Shown one piece after another: positions 1-12,810 of a stretch of 64,000 nt of DNA. Made by a program: the position numbers and the translations under genes. The notes under the pieces were generated by a model. That model did not search any database, had not been told where the DNA came from, and saw only the letters and a list, made by a program, of their open reading frames with translations. Each line of letters opens with the position of its first letter. Within the stretch, counting starts at the first letter, position 1. This stretch comes from Actinostola sp. cb2023 (Eukaryota > Cnidaria > Anthozoa > Actiniaria > Actinostolidae): assembly GCA_033675265.1 (NCBI GenBank), contig JAUJYZ010001549.1, forward strand, positions 369,501-433,500, in the 5' to 3' direction.

Positions 1-914
1 GCACTTTGTTTCATCACATCGTAAAACAGCATTTATCACTATAACAAGGGTGGCTACATGTAGAAGAGACAATGACCTTGCAGGGGAGGGGTGGTGGGTT
101 TAGTTGCATAGTAAGCCAATAAGGGTGTTGGCTGTTGTCAAGGTTACCGGCCACTGACACAAATGAAGGGTTCCCTGTAAATGACTTATGATCAAAATCC
201 AAATTCTGAATTCAAAGAAACTCTAGGAGAATTTCGATTTTGATCAAAGGTCACTTGGATTATGCTTATGGGGATCTTGTTTTAATGTTTTTAATTATTT
301 GTTTTTAATATCTTTTCTCGTTATTATTCCATTTATTATGCCAGTTGTGCATATTTTACTTGTGTTACTTTAACAAACTAGTTATTTAGACATGAACTCA
401 TGACACAAACAAGTATTTTTTATCATTGATTTATTGCAAACCAATCATGTCAAGTCCTATTGGCAATTTACAAGCCCGAGTAAGTTGCTGTAACTAGATT
501 AATAGTACATGGCTAGACTATATTAGTAAACCATTATTGGTATATTTATCTGCTTTATTTATGATTTCATAAGTCTTGTTCTTCAAATAACAGGGCAAAC
601 ACTACCCTTCATGCGCTATCAATGTGAGAATATTCTATTGTAAACTTCCAGAACTGATGTTGTTTGAAAGGAGTGTGTTCTGACATTCTTCGAGTGAAAC
701 TGATGCCGTGTTTACACTTGGTGGTTTACTGAAGTAAAAGAGTTACTTAACCTTGGTAGAAATTAGACAACTATTGTTTGTTGAGCGGTTAACCGTAGTT
801 TTCTGATTTGTACCTTGGTAAAGTGCTCAAGTGTAAACACGGCATAAGAGTTACTTGGTACGACAGTATCATAGAATGCAAAGTTGAAAAACTATGCTGC
901 CAATTGTTCTTAAT
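1..914. other. 3' flank of elongase A with two fold-back elements
   Basis: Mostly AT-rich unique sequence. Two inverted-repeat elements are present: 180-256 (arms around TGATCAAAATC, with a relative at 52780-52848) and 703-845 (arms ATGCCGTGTTTACACTTG). No coding exon is supported. Confidence 0.6.
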
Positions 915-3900
915 CTATTGCAACTTTTTTTTCTCTTCAGTTTTTATCAAATATGTCATTACGTAAAAGTGTGAAAAGAGCAACAACAGTGTCATTCCGT
1001 ATCCTAATTGCAGCCACAAGAATGGCGTCGGCATACCACAGTCTTCATGTAATAGTGCATACCCTGCAGTATAGATCACAGCCAGAAACTGGATCTGTAT
1101 AGAAAACACAACACACTAATCAGCACTACAGCCATGCTGTAACATGCAATATATCATGTAAACATGCAACAACACTAATCAGCACTACAGCCATGCTGTA
1201 ACATGCAATATATCATGTAAACATGCAACAACACTAATCAGCACTACAGCCATGCCGTAACATGCAATATATTATGTAAACATGCAACAACACTAATCAG
1301 CACTACAGCCATGCCGTAACATGCAATATATTATGTAAACATGCAACAACGCTCAACATACCATGGCTATGTAACATGCAGTGTTGCACATACCGTAACA
1401 TGCAATATACACATTGTACCATGGGTATGCATTACATACCATACCATATACCATGGGTAGGCATACCATACCATACAATATACCATGGGTATACATTGCA
1501 TACCATACCATATACCATGGTTAGGCATACCATACCATACAATATACCATGGGTATACATTGCATACTATATACCATGGGTAGGCATACCATACCATGCA
1601 ATATACCATGGGTATACATTGCATACCATACCATATACCATGGGTAGGCATACCATACCATACAATATACCATGGGTATACATTGCATACCATATACCAT
1701 GGGTAGGCATACCATACCATGCAATATACCATGGGTATACATTGCATACCATACCATATACCATGGGTAGGCATACCATACCATGCAATATACCATGGGT
1801 ATACATTGCATACCATACCATATACCATGGTTAGGCATTACCATACCATGCAATATACCATGGGTATACATTGCATACCATACCATATACCATGGGTAGG
1901 CATACCATACCATGCAATATACCATGGGTATACATTGCATACCATACCATATACCATGGGTATACATTGCATACCATACCATATACCATGGGTAGGCATA
2001 CCATACCATGCAATATACCATGGGTAGGCATACCATACCATGCAATATACCATGGGTAGGCATACCATACCATGCAATATACCATGGGTAGGCATACCAT
2101 ACCATGCAATATACCATGGGTAGGCATACCATACCATGCAATATACCATGGTTAGGCATACCATACCATGCAATATGCTATGGGTACACAAACTTCAATA
2201 TTAACCATGGATATATGTACATGTATGCATTGTCTGCATAATTCACGATACGTTTCACATTACGCATGCAATTAGCAATTATTGTAACATTACGACAGAC
2301 AGACGTACATTGTACTAAGAGGAAAGCATACTATTTGCACAAAAATATTTGTTTTTCTTTAGATTTTTCTTATTCTATTCATTTGTGACATTTTCAAAGT
2401 TATATTATTTATTATTATCAGATTATTTTGTCGTAATTTTTAAATTTACCCATTCAAGTATATTCAAGCAGTTTATTTATTCTTGCAGGTGCATTTAAAC
2501 ATTTTATAGATTTGAGCTTGATTTAGTGTAGCTTTCTATACACCAGCATTCATTGTTCATGCACAATTCTGCATGTCAGTTAGAAAACCCTAAGACACTC
2601 AAGGGACAACAAACCTAGTTAGTTTGAGATAGAGCGAGGTTCAAATCCAAGGCATCCAAATCCAATTCTCTCTTCAAGATAGTGGGAGAAAACTGAGATA
2701 ATGAGGAACTATACTACATGCATGTATGATATCAAATGTTTTCCAAGTTACACTTACCAGTTGCATTTTTGTGAGATATCGTTTCCACCACAGATATTTC
2801 CTGACCTCTGGGCCCATAGCTGACAAGCCGTAGTACAAATACATGATAATGTGAATAAAGCAGTTAACCGTTGCTCCAAAATAAGCTGAAAAGATAGTAA
2901 AAGTTACTGTCAATGAAAAACTAAGAAACTGAAGTATTGTTCAGATTATACTATAATATACCAGAAAATTGAAGTTGAAGCAAATGAATTTATATCAGAA
3001 TTACAAGCTCTGCTACAGTTATGATTTCTATTGTGTTTTCCTCATGAATGATTGTGTACTTATTGACCGAGTGGGAGGTCCGGACGGGAAAATATTTGGC
3101 TCGAGGTCATGCTGTATGGAAAGAGCACAGCGAGGTCCGTACAGAATGACCGAGAGCCAAATATTTTCCCATACGGCCCGACCTAACTCAGTCAATAAGC
3201 ATTTTATCATATGACCCACAGTTTTTTGTTACAAAAAGGGATGAAAAAACCCTGTAAAACAAATAAATATAGCGCGCGCAAATGATGTAAACATCGAGTA
3301 GGGCCTGACGGGTTTTTCCGGCCCGCTCGAGCAAAGCCGTCCAGCACCCATCACATGATTTTTTCCAAAGGTTTTATTAATAGTGCGCAAGTAGGGCTGT
3401 ACGGGTCATATAATGATTATGCATGATAAATGTGCACAATGCAGTTCATTCAAGTACTCTATTTCCTCGATTAAGCAGGGCACTTATTTCAAATTTTGTG
3501 GACAAGGGGGGGGGGGGGGAGGGGCGCTTAATTAACCGAGGGAAGGCGCTTAACCGGGGGGGGGGGGGGGGGGCACTTAATATAAAAACGTGCTTTCAAC
3601 TCAGAAACATAACTTTAATACATACTACATAGAGTGCAAACCATATGTCCGTGAAACAGTACTAACTAATTAGTACTAAATAGCACTGATAAAACAATAG
3701 AAAACAATGGAAATAACACTATTTAGTACTATTTAGTAATAGTACTATTTCACGGACATATGGTTTGCACTCTATAGGAACATGACGTAACTTTGTAATA
3801 AAACACAAGTTGTATACCATATTCTGTAATCTCTTACTGTACCATATTTCTTGGGGGAGGGGAGGGGGAGCTTAATCGAGGAAATACGGTATTATATTAA

Positions 3901-6900
3901 TTTATTATTAAAGTGTGACATTTTGTTGATTGCTCAGTTATCAATGTTTTTATTACACAACTGAAAGCTGCATGTTGTTAGAATGACAATATCGCGACTG
4001 CATGGTTTATACTTACACAGGCCACCTACAAAACAACGAGAGAAAAAAGTGTTAATAATGTAATAAATTATGTCACAATTAAGGGAGAGTACGAGGCAAA
4101 GCCGAGTGTATCTCTCTTGCTTCTCTCATGCTCTACGTCTTCTCTCAGTGTGTTTGATTGTCACAGTGTATATAGACACAAGTGGCTGTGTTTTTTTTTT
4201 CACTTTTATAACAAATTTTTGGCCTTTTTCATGCAAGCATCTCTGTCCTCTGATACCAGCCAATCACAAGCATGCATTATATCACAATTCAAGGACCGCA
4301 GAGAGGGGGGCTAAAGGGACTTCAGCCCCCTCAATAAATGGCAAGTTTCTCATACATTTTCTATTAAAATTCAGCCATTTTCAGGTGTTTTGAAGGCTTC
4401 GGCCGCCCCAATATGAAACTCGCTCCGCGGTCCCTGCAAGTAAATGTATTTTACAATAGATTTTTATACAACTCACCTGCAATCCATTTACACACCATCC
4501 ACCACAACAAGCACATTGTAGCATGATGATAAACATGAAGGAAAGTTACTTGATTATTCTTCTTGCGAAGGATGAAGAAAAACTACAAAATAAATGTGTT
4601 TATAATGACATGAAGGGTGACAAATGGTGATGATAATATGATAATAATAATGATGACAATAATGATGATGATGATAATAATGATGACAATATGATGATGA
4701 TGAAAATAATAATAGTAATAATGATGACAATAATGATGATGATAATAATAGTAATAGTACAATGAATAGTATTGAACCTGATGATGATCGAAAACGTTTG
4801 CTAATAATAATAGTAATAATGATCGCGCGATACTATAATTCTTTAAAATAAGATTAATTATTATTTATCATACTAGTAAGTTATAATTTAGAGAATTCAT
4901 GATTCCTTACCGTATCAAAGTATTCTACAAACTTGGATAAATAGTAGATGTAGCAGACACGAGCCAACTAAACAAGAAAACAATAAGTAAACATTATTAT
5001 TAGATTCAATATTGATTGAAAAGCACTCTGCTACATGTTGTGCTTCTCCTAACACTTCTCTCATGTTCTGATCAGTCCCAGCATGCTCTATAACTGCACA
5101 GAGCACACATATGCATTTTCTATTTCTTCACTTACCCTTATATATCGTGGATCATTTTCGTACTTCACTTGTTCACACCATAAGTTAAAACCGGGAACAC
5201 TGAGAATGGAGGCGATAAACTACAAAACAAATTTTAATTTTGAAATGTTGAGATGTCATGACAATAGTATACATGTATATAGCTGGAAGGTACATTTCTG
5301 TAAACCATCCTCGGGAACCCAGGGGTATATTCTGTCGCTCATTTCTCGCTCCCAGAAGAAAGGAATGAAGTCTGTTGGAAGTTGTTCCAGAATCCAATAT
5401 GGTGGCTGTCCAACAAAGCAGAATATACTTGATACTGATTGGTCGACCTTCAGACTAGAACGACCAATCAGAAACAAGATGAATTTTGACTTCCGGAACA
5501 AGTTCCAACAGGTTTCGTTGCCAGGGGTATTTCTCTGGGAGCGAGTAACGAGTGACAGAATAAACCCCTGGGTTCCCAAGGATGTCTGTGAATGAGTGCT
5601 ATCAGGGATTGCACTTTGCTATAGACCCTTTTAATAAATTCCACAATGCATGATTTTCCGCGCTTGACGTCAAACTTATTCTTTTGAATTCTATTCAAAA
5701 TATATCTATAGGTACATTACAAATGGTAACATATTACTACGCTTGATGCGATAGAGTTATGACAATATAATAACATGACGTGAAGCTACATGTGAAGCTA
5801 CATGTATCATACAGTCAACTTCTAAACTACTGTCTGTCTTAGAAAAGTGTATGTCTTAGAGAGGTGTCTGTCTTAAGAGGTGTCTGTCTTAAGAGGTGTC
5901 TGTCTTAAGAGGTGTCTGCCTTAGAGGTGTCTGTCTTAGAGAGGTGTCTGTCTTAAAGAGGTGTCTGTCTTAAGAAGTGTCTGTCTTAAGAGGTGTCTGT
6001 CTTAGAGAGGTGTCTCTCAGAGAGGTGTCTGTCTCAGAGAGGTGTCTGTCTGAGAGAGTTGTCTGTCTTAGAGAGGTGTCTGTCTTAGAGAGGTGTCTGT
6101 CTTAGAGAGGTGTCTGTCTTAGAGAGGTGTCTGTCTTAGAGAGGTGTCTGTCTTAGAGAGGTGTCTGTCTTAAGAGGTGTCTGTCTTCAGAGGTGTCAGT
6201 CTTAGTGAGGCGTCTGTCTTCGAGAGAGAATTTGTAATAAAACAGTGAAGGTGTCTGTTTGTCTATACCTCGTATAACATGTATGCAGATAGTAGTACCA
6301 GGCCAAAGTTATAAACAACGAGTAGTTCTCTTAAATCCCACGGCTTACGATTCTCCATCAGTTTTGGTCCAACTGTGACGATGATCAAGTATAAGGTCAT
6401 CAAACAGAGCGTCGGCCAGGGCGTGGCTATCATGGGCCATTCGTGGGTCCTGGGATCTACACATCAAAAATAAGCACAAAACTTGTCTTACCAAGCATAT
6501 GATTACCATGGTAACTAAAGGGCACATAAATGATTACCATGGTAACTAAAGGACACATATATGATTACCATGGTAACTAAAGGGCACATATATGATTACC
6601 ATGGTAACTAAAGGACACATAAATGATTACCATGGTAACTAAAGGGCACATATATGATTACCATGGTAACTAAAGGACATAGGATAGCATATATTAGCAC
6701 TATGTGCAAATGCTCCCAAAACTGTAATACCAAACATTGTTGACATGCAGTTAGTCAGCGGTTATGTGCAAACAGCTCCAACATTAGAGTTGTGTAATCA
6801 TCAATGAGGCCTAATTAAAGCTACTGTATAAGTCTTATTAATCTTATTACTTGTGTCTGAGCTTTCATTGCATCATAGACTCGAAAACTAGCTCAGACGT

Positions 6901-7107
6901 AATTAACAAGACTTATACACAGTAGGGAAGCTTTTATAGCCTCACTGGACACAACTCCTTATGTTATGTACTGGATGACAACTTCATCATGATTACAGAT
7001 CTAACACATTGTTGGGCCATAATCTATGTGATATCAAATAACATACCTCCCATGGCCATTACGAATTCATAGTATCCTACTAGACGTTGTGTCGTCGTCA
7101 TCGTCAT
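915..7107 (-). CDS. elovl4-like: ELOVL4-like very-long-chain fatty acid elongase A (8 coding exons)
   Basis: Condensing enzyme (3-ketoacyl-CoA synthase) of the ER fatty-acid elongation cycle, multi-pass membrane protein. Coding exons on the minus strand: 7047-7107, 6269-6456, 5136-5219, 4911-4967, 4477-4582, 4017-4025 (9-nt microexon), 2758-2885, 915-1094. All junctions are GT-AG and phases agree, giving about 270 residues, a normal ELOVL length. Visible motifs: DPRTHEWP near residue 21, [20 protein letters not shown] with the catalytic HxxHH box at H146/H149/H150, [14 protein letters not shown], and a C-terminal KKLQ that fits a KKxx ER-retrieval signal. The Q before HVYHH and the following ATM..LWW..CKW are ELOVL4/2/5-like rather than ELOVL1/3/6/7-like. 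The start at 7107 gives a first exon of the same 61-nt length as in elongase B. It lies head to head with B. Introns carry several fold-back elements and minisatellites. Family assignment is firm; subtype and substrate are inference. Confidence 0.93.
1113..1350. repeat. 59-bp tandem repeat, about 4 copies
   Basis: Four copies of a 59-bp unit (starts ACTAATCAGCACTACAGCC) in the last intron of elongase A. Copies one and two share CTGTAACATG and ATCATG; copies three and four share CCGTAACATG and ATTATG, indicating stepwise duplication. Confidence 0.9.
1415..2175. repeat. Short-period satellite of CATACC/CCATGG motifs
   Basis: About 760 bp of interleaved units built from ACCATACCATATACCATGGG, with TAGGC and TATACATTGC variants, in the last intron of elongase A. 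CCATGG is palindromic and both strands are open over long spans, so several long ORFs here are artefacts. Confidence 0.9.
3055..3203. mobile_element. Fold-back (MITE-like) element
   Basis: Inverted arms of about 65 bp (TATTGACCGAGTGGGAGG..., GGGAAAATATTTGGCTCGAG). A one-armed relative lies at about 13640-13730 beyond elongase B, so this is a dispersed family. Confidence 0.7.
3455..3891. mobile_element. Fold-back element with G-rich interior, host of a nested fold-back
   Basis: Ends are ATTTCCTCGATTAAGC (left) and GCTTAATCGAGGAAAT (right). The interior has several long G runs. The 148-bp element at 3629-3777 sits inside it. It lies in the intron between the microexon and exon 2758-2885 of elongase A. 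Confidence 0.7.
3629..3777. mobile_element. Nested fold-back element with near-perfect arms
   Basis: Arms of about 37 bp starting TAGAGTGCAAACCATATGTC on the left and mirrored on the right, separated by a TTTAGTACTA-rich loop. It is inserted in the 3455-3891 element and so is younger. Confidence 0.8.
4017..4025 (-). CDS. 9-nt coding microexon of elongase A
   Basis: Nine bases (GTGGCCTGT on the minus strand) bounded by TTTTGTAG and GTAAGTA. Joining exon 4477-4582 (ending phase 1) to exon 2758-2885 through it restores AGGLSYFGATVN, the canonical ELOVL segment (AGGQ.FFGA in ELOVL4). In elongase B the same residues are in one 115-nt exon, exactly 106 + 9 nt. Skipping it stays in frame but removes three residues. 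Confidence 0.85.
4620..4760. repeat. GAT/AAT microsatellite
   Basis: Imperfect trinucleotide run of GAT and AAT in an intron of elongase A. Confidence 0.85.
5306..5584. mobile_element. 279-bp fold-back element
   Basis: Inverted arms of about 90 bp; outer ends CATCCTCGGGAACCCAGGGG and CCCCTGGGTTCCCAAGGATG. It lies in the intron between exons 6269-6456 and 5136-5219 of elongase A and encodes nothing. Confidence 0.85.
5840..6230. repeat. 18-19-bp minisatellite (GTGTCTGTCTTAGAGAG)
   Basis: About 21 copies with indel variants in the same intron of elongase A, ending about 40 bp before exon 6269-6456. Confidence 0.9.
6495..6680. repeat. 31-bp array with GATTACCATGGTAAC, higher-order dimers
   Basis: Six copies in the first intron of elongase A. 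Units alternate between AAAGGGCAC and AAAGGACAC, so the amplified unit is about 62 bp. Each core has a near-palindrome TTACCATGGTAA. Confidence 0.9.
6787..6960. mobile_element. Fold-back element in the first intron of elongase A
   Basis: Imperfect arms (GAGTTGTGTAATCATCAATG... with GCCTCACTGGACACAACTCC) around ACTGTATAAGTCTT and AAGACTTATACACAGT. Confidence 0.65.
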
Positions 7108-9213
7108 TGCTTTACCTAAAACCCTAAACCTGGAAAACAATTGCAACACTTTAAAAGGGCATGTATGCACCTTATATATAGTACAGTCGAACCTTTCCAC
7201 AGCGAGACACACTTTTGCATGCATGTCGTTATGGGGAGAAGGGTGTGGTGCATACATGTATATGTCATTATATACATGTATGGGGAGAAGGTGGGGGTTG
7301 AGGTGCATGTCATCATGGCGAGGTGTGGGCGGGGGTGTGGTGTTGGCTGGGTTAATACCATGGCTATTACAGTGAGGTGGCTGTTAGTAGAGGTTTGACT
7401 ATACAATGGATCCGGAACTAGTACTTAAAATATATGTTAATTGTTTGTTGCTGTAACTCTTTCTACATGTACGTTATATGCTTATCGGGATGACAATGTT
7501 GACATCAGGAATTAGTGACCCTACACTTCCTGCTATATTTTGGCTGTTTTACAATGGATACGAAAACATCTACCAAACAATTAAAAAACATATCAATTCA
7601 GTCTACAGGAATTGACATCGATTCATGCACTATACGAGCACGTACTGGCTGTTAATTGTGATATTCGATGGTAAATATACGCTACCCATTGAGAGGTCAA
7701 CCTCAAAGGTTGCGTAATGAACTGATGTTTTAAGTTCTGAGTGTTTTTAGATATTATAAGCTTTATTTACTAGTACTTTTAGTGAAGAAAAGGTTAGAGA
7801 ACAAGCAGGTGATCACATTATTCGGCGACAAATCATTTGCAAGAAGTGACAGCTACAAATTAAAGATAAGCTATAACACAAATTCAAAAAGTACATAAAG
7901 ACTATACAGCAATTGAAATTCATTCACATGTTGCAAGCCATGCATAATTTGTACAAATTGCACAAGACTTATAAGCTTAAATTCAGGCGTATAAATTGTG
8001 CGATCGAACAGAGTGTAGCTGGCAAGTAATTATAATTAAGTGCAAAGTCCGTCTGGGAAGAGCTCTACGCGGGCTTAACTGCACGAGGTGCACAAAAAGA
8101 TCATTGAAAATAAAAAGTACTGAATATTGTACAATAAATGTACAATCTGCAGATCAAAGTGAAGTGAGAACAGCGAGTTATAAATTCATTGTGAAGGTCA
8201 ATAGAGAAGATACTCGATCTAATTCAGATCCTCGCAAATAAAGTTCATTATAAAACCTACATGTGCTAGTCGATCTGAGCTGGGATTGCGAAAAGACGTA
8301 TATAAAGCTGTGTACGTACCTATACCGTGGAGCAAGCTGTCTCCTCAGCTGCTTCGAAGTGAAAAGAACTAATTACGATCGACCTCGTATAATAGACTTG
8401 ACAATAGAGCGAGCTGATTGGTCAACGGTCGTGGCGAGATCTGTCATTGTGTTACTAAACACTACACTAGTAACGCACAGAATAATGCTATAATAGGTGA
8501 TCTTTGGACTGTTTGACAAGTGGGTTGCACAATTCCATGATCGTGGAGGCAGGAAAGGGGGTATGTACTAGGCTCATACTGGTTTTCTTCTTCTTGTATT
8601 TCAAAGTGCGATCAAACGTTCCATTTGTAGCACGTGGCAAGAAATATAACCTATGTATGTGTTAATTTCAAGCGGAAATGTTTCATAGAAACGGCGCGCT
8701 TTACGTTGTGTTTTGGCATTTGGCATGCCATTCATTCATAGTTGGCGTCCTTGTTTGTCAAAGGCAACAGCTGTATGCTTTTGGTTCGCATTAATAACAC
8801 TGACTACATCAGCTCCGTTGTACATCGGAATACAACCGATTCGCGTCCATGAAAAGTTCTAGCTGACACAATTTATCCCCAGTACTGTGACTTTTACCCT
8901 TCCTGGTCTACTGTTTATAAGTTTTCATGCACTTTATCTATTATGAAAGTCTAATGTAGGGAATTATCCGCACTAATGGGGTTCTATACTCTGCGTTCTT
9001 TTAAACAGAATTCAATTCAAATAAAACTCTACAAATATCCTTCGAAAATGAAACCTTATTGTCATCAGAAGTGATATGTTCTTTCGTTTTGTCTCATCCT
9101 TCAAGTATATTCGCTTTAATAATCCTTATTTATGCACCAATATTAGTTTTTTTTAATTTCTCCTTTGTTTTGAAACTAGAATATTTAATAGGAGTTTGTA
9201 GCAGTTTCCAACA
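7108..9213. promoter_or_regulatory. Shared upstream region of the divergent elongase genes
   Basis: 2.1 kb between the two start codons with no supported exon. It includes CCAAT-type motifs (for example GATTGGTCAACG near 8415) and a mixed-composition stretch at 8.5-8.8 kb. Location alone suggests promoters for both genes; no transcription start can be placed. Confidence 0.5.
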
Positions 9214-12200
9214 ATGGCTACAACGTGGATTAAAGACATTCAAACATTCTACCATTGGGCAGACAGCCATAGTGGTAAGGACATTATACATAGCGATACA
9301 TAAACACACAGTGTACTTAATGTTCTATATTGTAAAATAGTTGACTTGTATGGTCTTGTAATTGACTGGTAAAGTTTGCAGAGTAACTTCAAAGTACCTT
9401 GTGACAACCCAAGATATGTTGTTTACAATTTCTTTAGTCTTTATTTTCATCTGTTTCTCTTAATTCCTCTCCCTTTCATTCTCTCCCTTGTATTCTCTCC
9501 CTTTCATTCTCTCCATTTCATTCTCTCCATTTCATTTCTCATTCTAACTTCCATCCTCCCTTGCATCTTATTTTATTCACTTATGTTACTTTATTTTTTC
9601 TGTTCATCCAACTTCATTTCAATCTATTGGAATGTTTAGCATTGAGTTGGTTTCTTGATTTATCTCATCCAATCAGAGAACTCCAGCACTTTTCCCATTG
9701 TTCTGTTCTAATTTAAAACTTGGATAACTGGATGAATTTATTGACAATTTTGCAGCATAGAGATGGTTTCTGTTGATCTCATACAATCTTTATGGCCACA
9801 TGAACATTTTGATATTATTATTATTGATAAAACATTCTGTAACACTGAAATGGCTTTGATAAAACATTCTGTAACACTGAAATGGCTTTGATAAAACATT
9901 CTGTAACACTGAAATGGCTTTGATAAAACATTCTGTAACACTGAAATGGCTTTGATAAAACATTCTGTAACACTGAAATGGCTTTGATAAAACATTCTGT
10001 AACACTGAAATGGCTAAGTTTGATAAAACAACACTGAAATGGCTTTGATAAAACATTCTGTAACACTGAAATGGCTTTGATAAAACATTCTGTAACACTG
10101 AAATGGCTTTGATAAAACATTCTGTAACACTGAAATGGCTTTGATAAAACATTCTGTAACACTGAAATGGCTTTGATAAAACATTCTGTAACACTGAAAT
10201 GGCTTTGATGTAACATTCTTTTACTTTCGAATGGCTTTTTGCCCTTAATATTTCTAGATCCACGGACATCAGGATGGCTTTTTGTCAAGAACATCGAGCC
10301 TTCACTAGCCCTGATTGTTGCATACCTGACAGTGGTCCTAGTAGGGCCTAGGCTCATGGCAAATAGAACACCATTTGTTCTACGATGGCCAATGGCTATT
10401 TACAATGCAGTCATGACTATCTTGAACCTATACATATTTGTAGAGGTATGTATATTACTTGCAGGGGTGGGTGTGGGTTGGGGGTGAGGTATTCAGAGTT
10501 GATTGACAGGGACTTGGGGAATAGCTGATATTGAAGTTATACACTCCAATGACTCTGGACAAAAGTTTCAAGTCGAGGCTATCGGGTCAAGTTTTTGTAC
10601 TGACCCGATAGCCTCGACTTGAAACCATTGTTCAGAGTCATTGGAGTGTAACTTCAATATCAGCTATTAAAATTGTGACTTATTTGGCTTCAAAATTTTG
10701 TCCAGTATTTTTGCGGATAGTGGGATTCAGACATGGGCAGATTTGTGTTTATATATTAGTTCGAGTATGAGATTAAGGCCACATTTGCATTTTTATACCC
10801 AAGTACACCCTTGCCTGGATTACTGAAAAAATACCTTGCCTCAATATATTGTGATTGTACACTTCAAGACTTTGCGAGACCATGGGATGTCCATTTAGAA
10901 AGAGAGTAATGAGACTCAAAGACATGGATTTTTTGGTTGAGATTCCAAGTTCTGGGTGAATAAATTTGTGAGACTCTTAATTAGCACATATATTGTGATT
11001 GTAAACACTTTTCTGTACCATTATTATCCATATTTGTTTAGATCTTTTTGTCCACAATGGATGCAGGCTACAGCTATTCATGTCAGGAAGTCAAATACAA
11101 TGACGACCCTAAGGAACTAAGGGTAAGTTTGCATTCCCTTCAGTTACATCCAAGTAGTTTTATGGTTAATGCATGTTAACGGTAACGTCTATACTGTGTA
11201 ATGTCATTGCAGATTGCTGCTGTTCTGTGGTGGTTCTACATTTCAAAAATTCTTGAGTTTCTGGACACGGTGAGCAATAAACATGGATTACAATTACAAC
11301 AACTCACTTTGTTTGCTTGTTTATTCATTCATTCTTTCCTTAGCTTTCTTCCTTCCTCTCGATCAGAACAGACTCTCACCTACTTACATATAGAGCCCTG
11401 CCCCATCCTACTACCCCACATCCTACCCTGTGCCTATACGTACCCTACCCTGTGCCTATACGTACCCTACCCTGTGCCTATACATACCCTACCCTGTGCC
11501 TATACATACCCTACCCTGTGCCTATACGTACCCTACCCTGTGCCTATACATACCCTACCCTGTGCCTATACATACCCTACCCTGTGCCTATACGTACCCT
11601 ACCCTGTGCCTATACATACCCTACCCTGTGCCTATACATACCCTACCCTGTGCCTATACATACCCTACCCTGTGCCTATACATACCCTACCTCATGCCTA
11701 CATCTCCCCCAACTGGGTACCAAGGTGCAGTGCTGCTGAGGAAACCGAAGGCTCATTGCTGAAGCCCACTGAGTGAACGCTTATAGAGCGTCTTGTTCTC
11801 TTTTATAATGTTTTTAATTAATTAATTCTTTGATATTTTTAAGTTTTTTTTTATTCTGCGAAAGAAGAACAACCAGATATCATTTCTGCACGTTTACCAC
11901 CATTCTACAATGGTTATGTTGTGGTGGGTGGGAATCAAGTGGGTGGCTGGAGGACAGTGTAAGTACCTTGGATGGATGAAAGAATGGATGAATGAATGAA
12001 TGGATGCATGACTGGATGGATGAAAGAATGGATGGATGGATGAATGGATGGATGAATGGATGGATGGATGGATGGATGGATGCACGAATGGATGGATGGA
12101 TGAATGGATGGATGAATGAATGGATGGATGGCTGGATGGATGAATGGATGGATGGATGAATGGATGGATGAATGAATGGATGAATAAATGGATGGATGAA

Positions 12201-12777
12201 TGGATGCACGAATGAATGGATGGATGAATGGATGAATGAATGGATGGATGAATGAATGAATGGATGGATGAATGAATGGATGGATGAATGAATGGATGAA
12301 TAAATGGATGAATGAATGGATGGATGAATGGATGCACGAATGAATGAATGGATGGATGGATGAATGAATAAATGGATGAATGAATGAATAGATGGATTGA
12401 TACATGACCTTTCTATTCATTTCTTCAGTGTAGGACCCACATTAAATCAATTATTGTTGTTGTTTCTTCAGCGTTCTTCAGTGCTTTGATCAATTCGTTT
12501 ATCCATGTCATCATGTATACATATTATGGTCTGTCAGTGTTTCCAAGTCTCAAGAAATTTCTCTGGTGGAAGAAATTCCTCACACAATTCCAACTGGTAA
12601 GATAAACATAGCTGTAAAAAAAACATGGTCTCCCTGTGTTATACTGAGAAGGAGGGGAACTGAAGAGTAGAACATCACATGTGCGGCATCAACATGCATG
12701 ATATGATGCTGATGTTTGATGATAGTGACAACGATGATGGTTGACAGACAGACAGACAGACAGATAGATAGATAGAC

Positions 12778-12810
<33 letters not shown>

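Noticed and set aside
1367..2191. Several long frames on both strands ([18 protein letters not shown])
   Set aside because: Palindromic short-period satellite that is open on both strands.
5083..5595. 170-codon plus-strand frame and overlapping minus-strand frames
   Set aside because: It runs antisense to an elongase A exon and then across the 279-bp fold-back element.
9738..10357. Minus-strand frames with [16 protein letters not shown] repeats
   Set aside because: 32-bp minisatellite in an intron, antisense to elongase B exon 2.
11201..11776. 191-codon plus-strand frame with YTYPTLCLY repeats
   Set aside because: Starts in elongase B exon 4 and runs through the 22-bp intronic minisatellite; exon 4 ends at the GTGAGC donor.
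11880..12420. Minus-strand [11 protein letters not shown] frames
   Set aside because: Tetranucleotide minisatellite; the same applies to 56272-56817.
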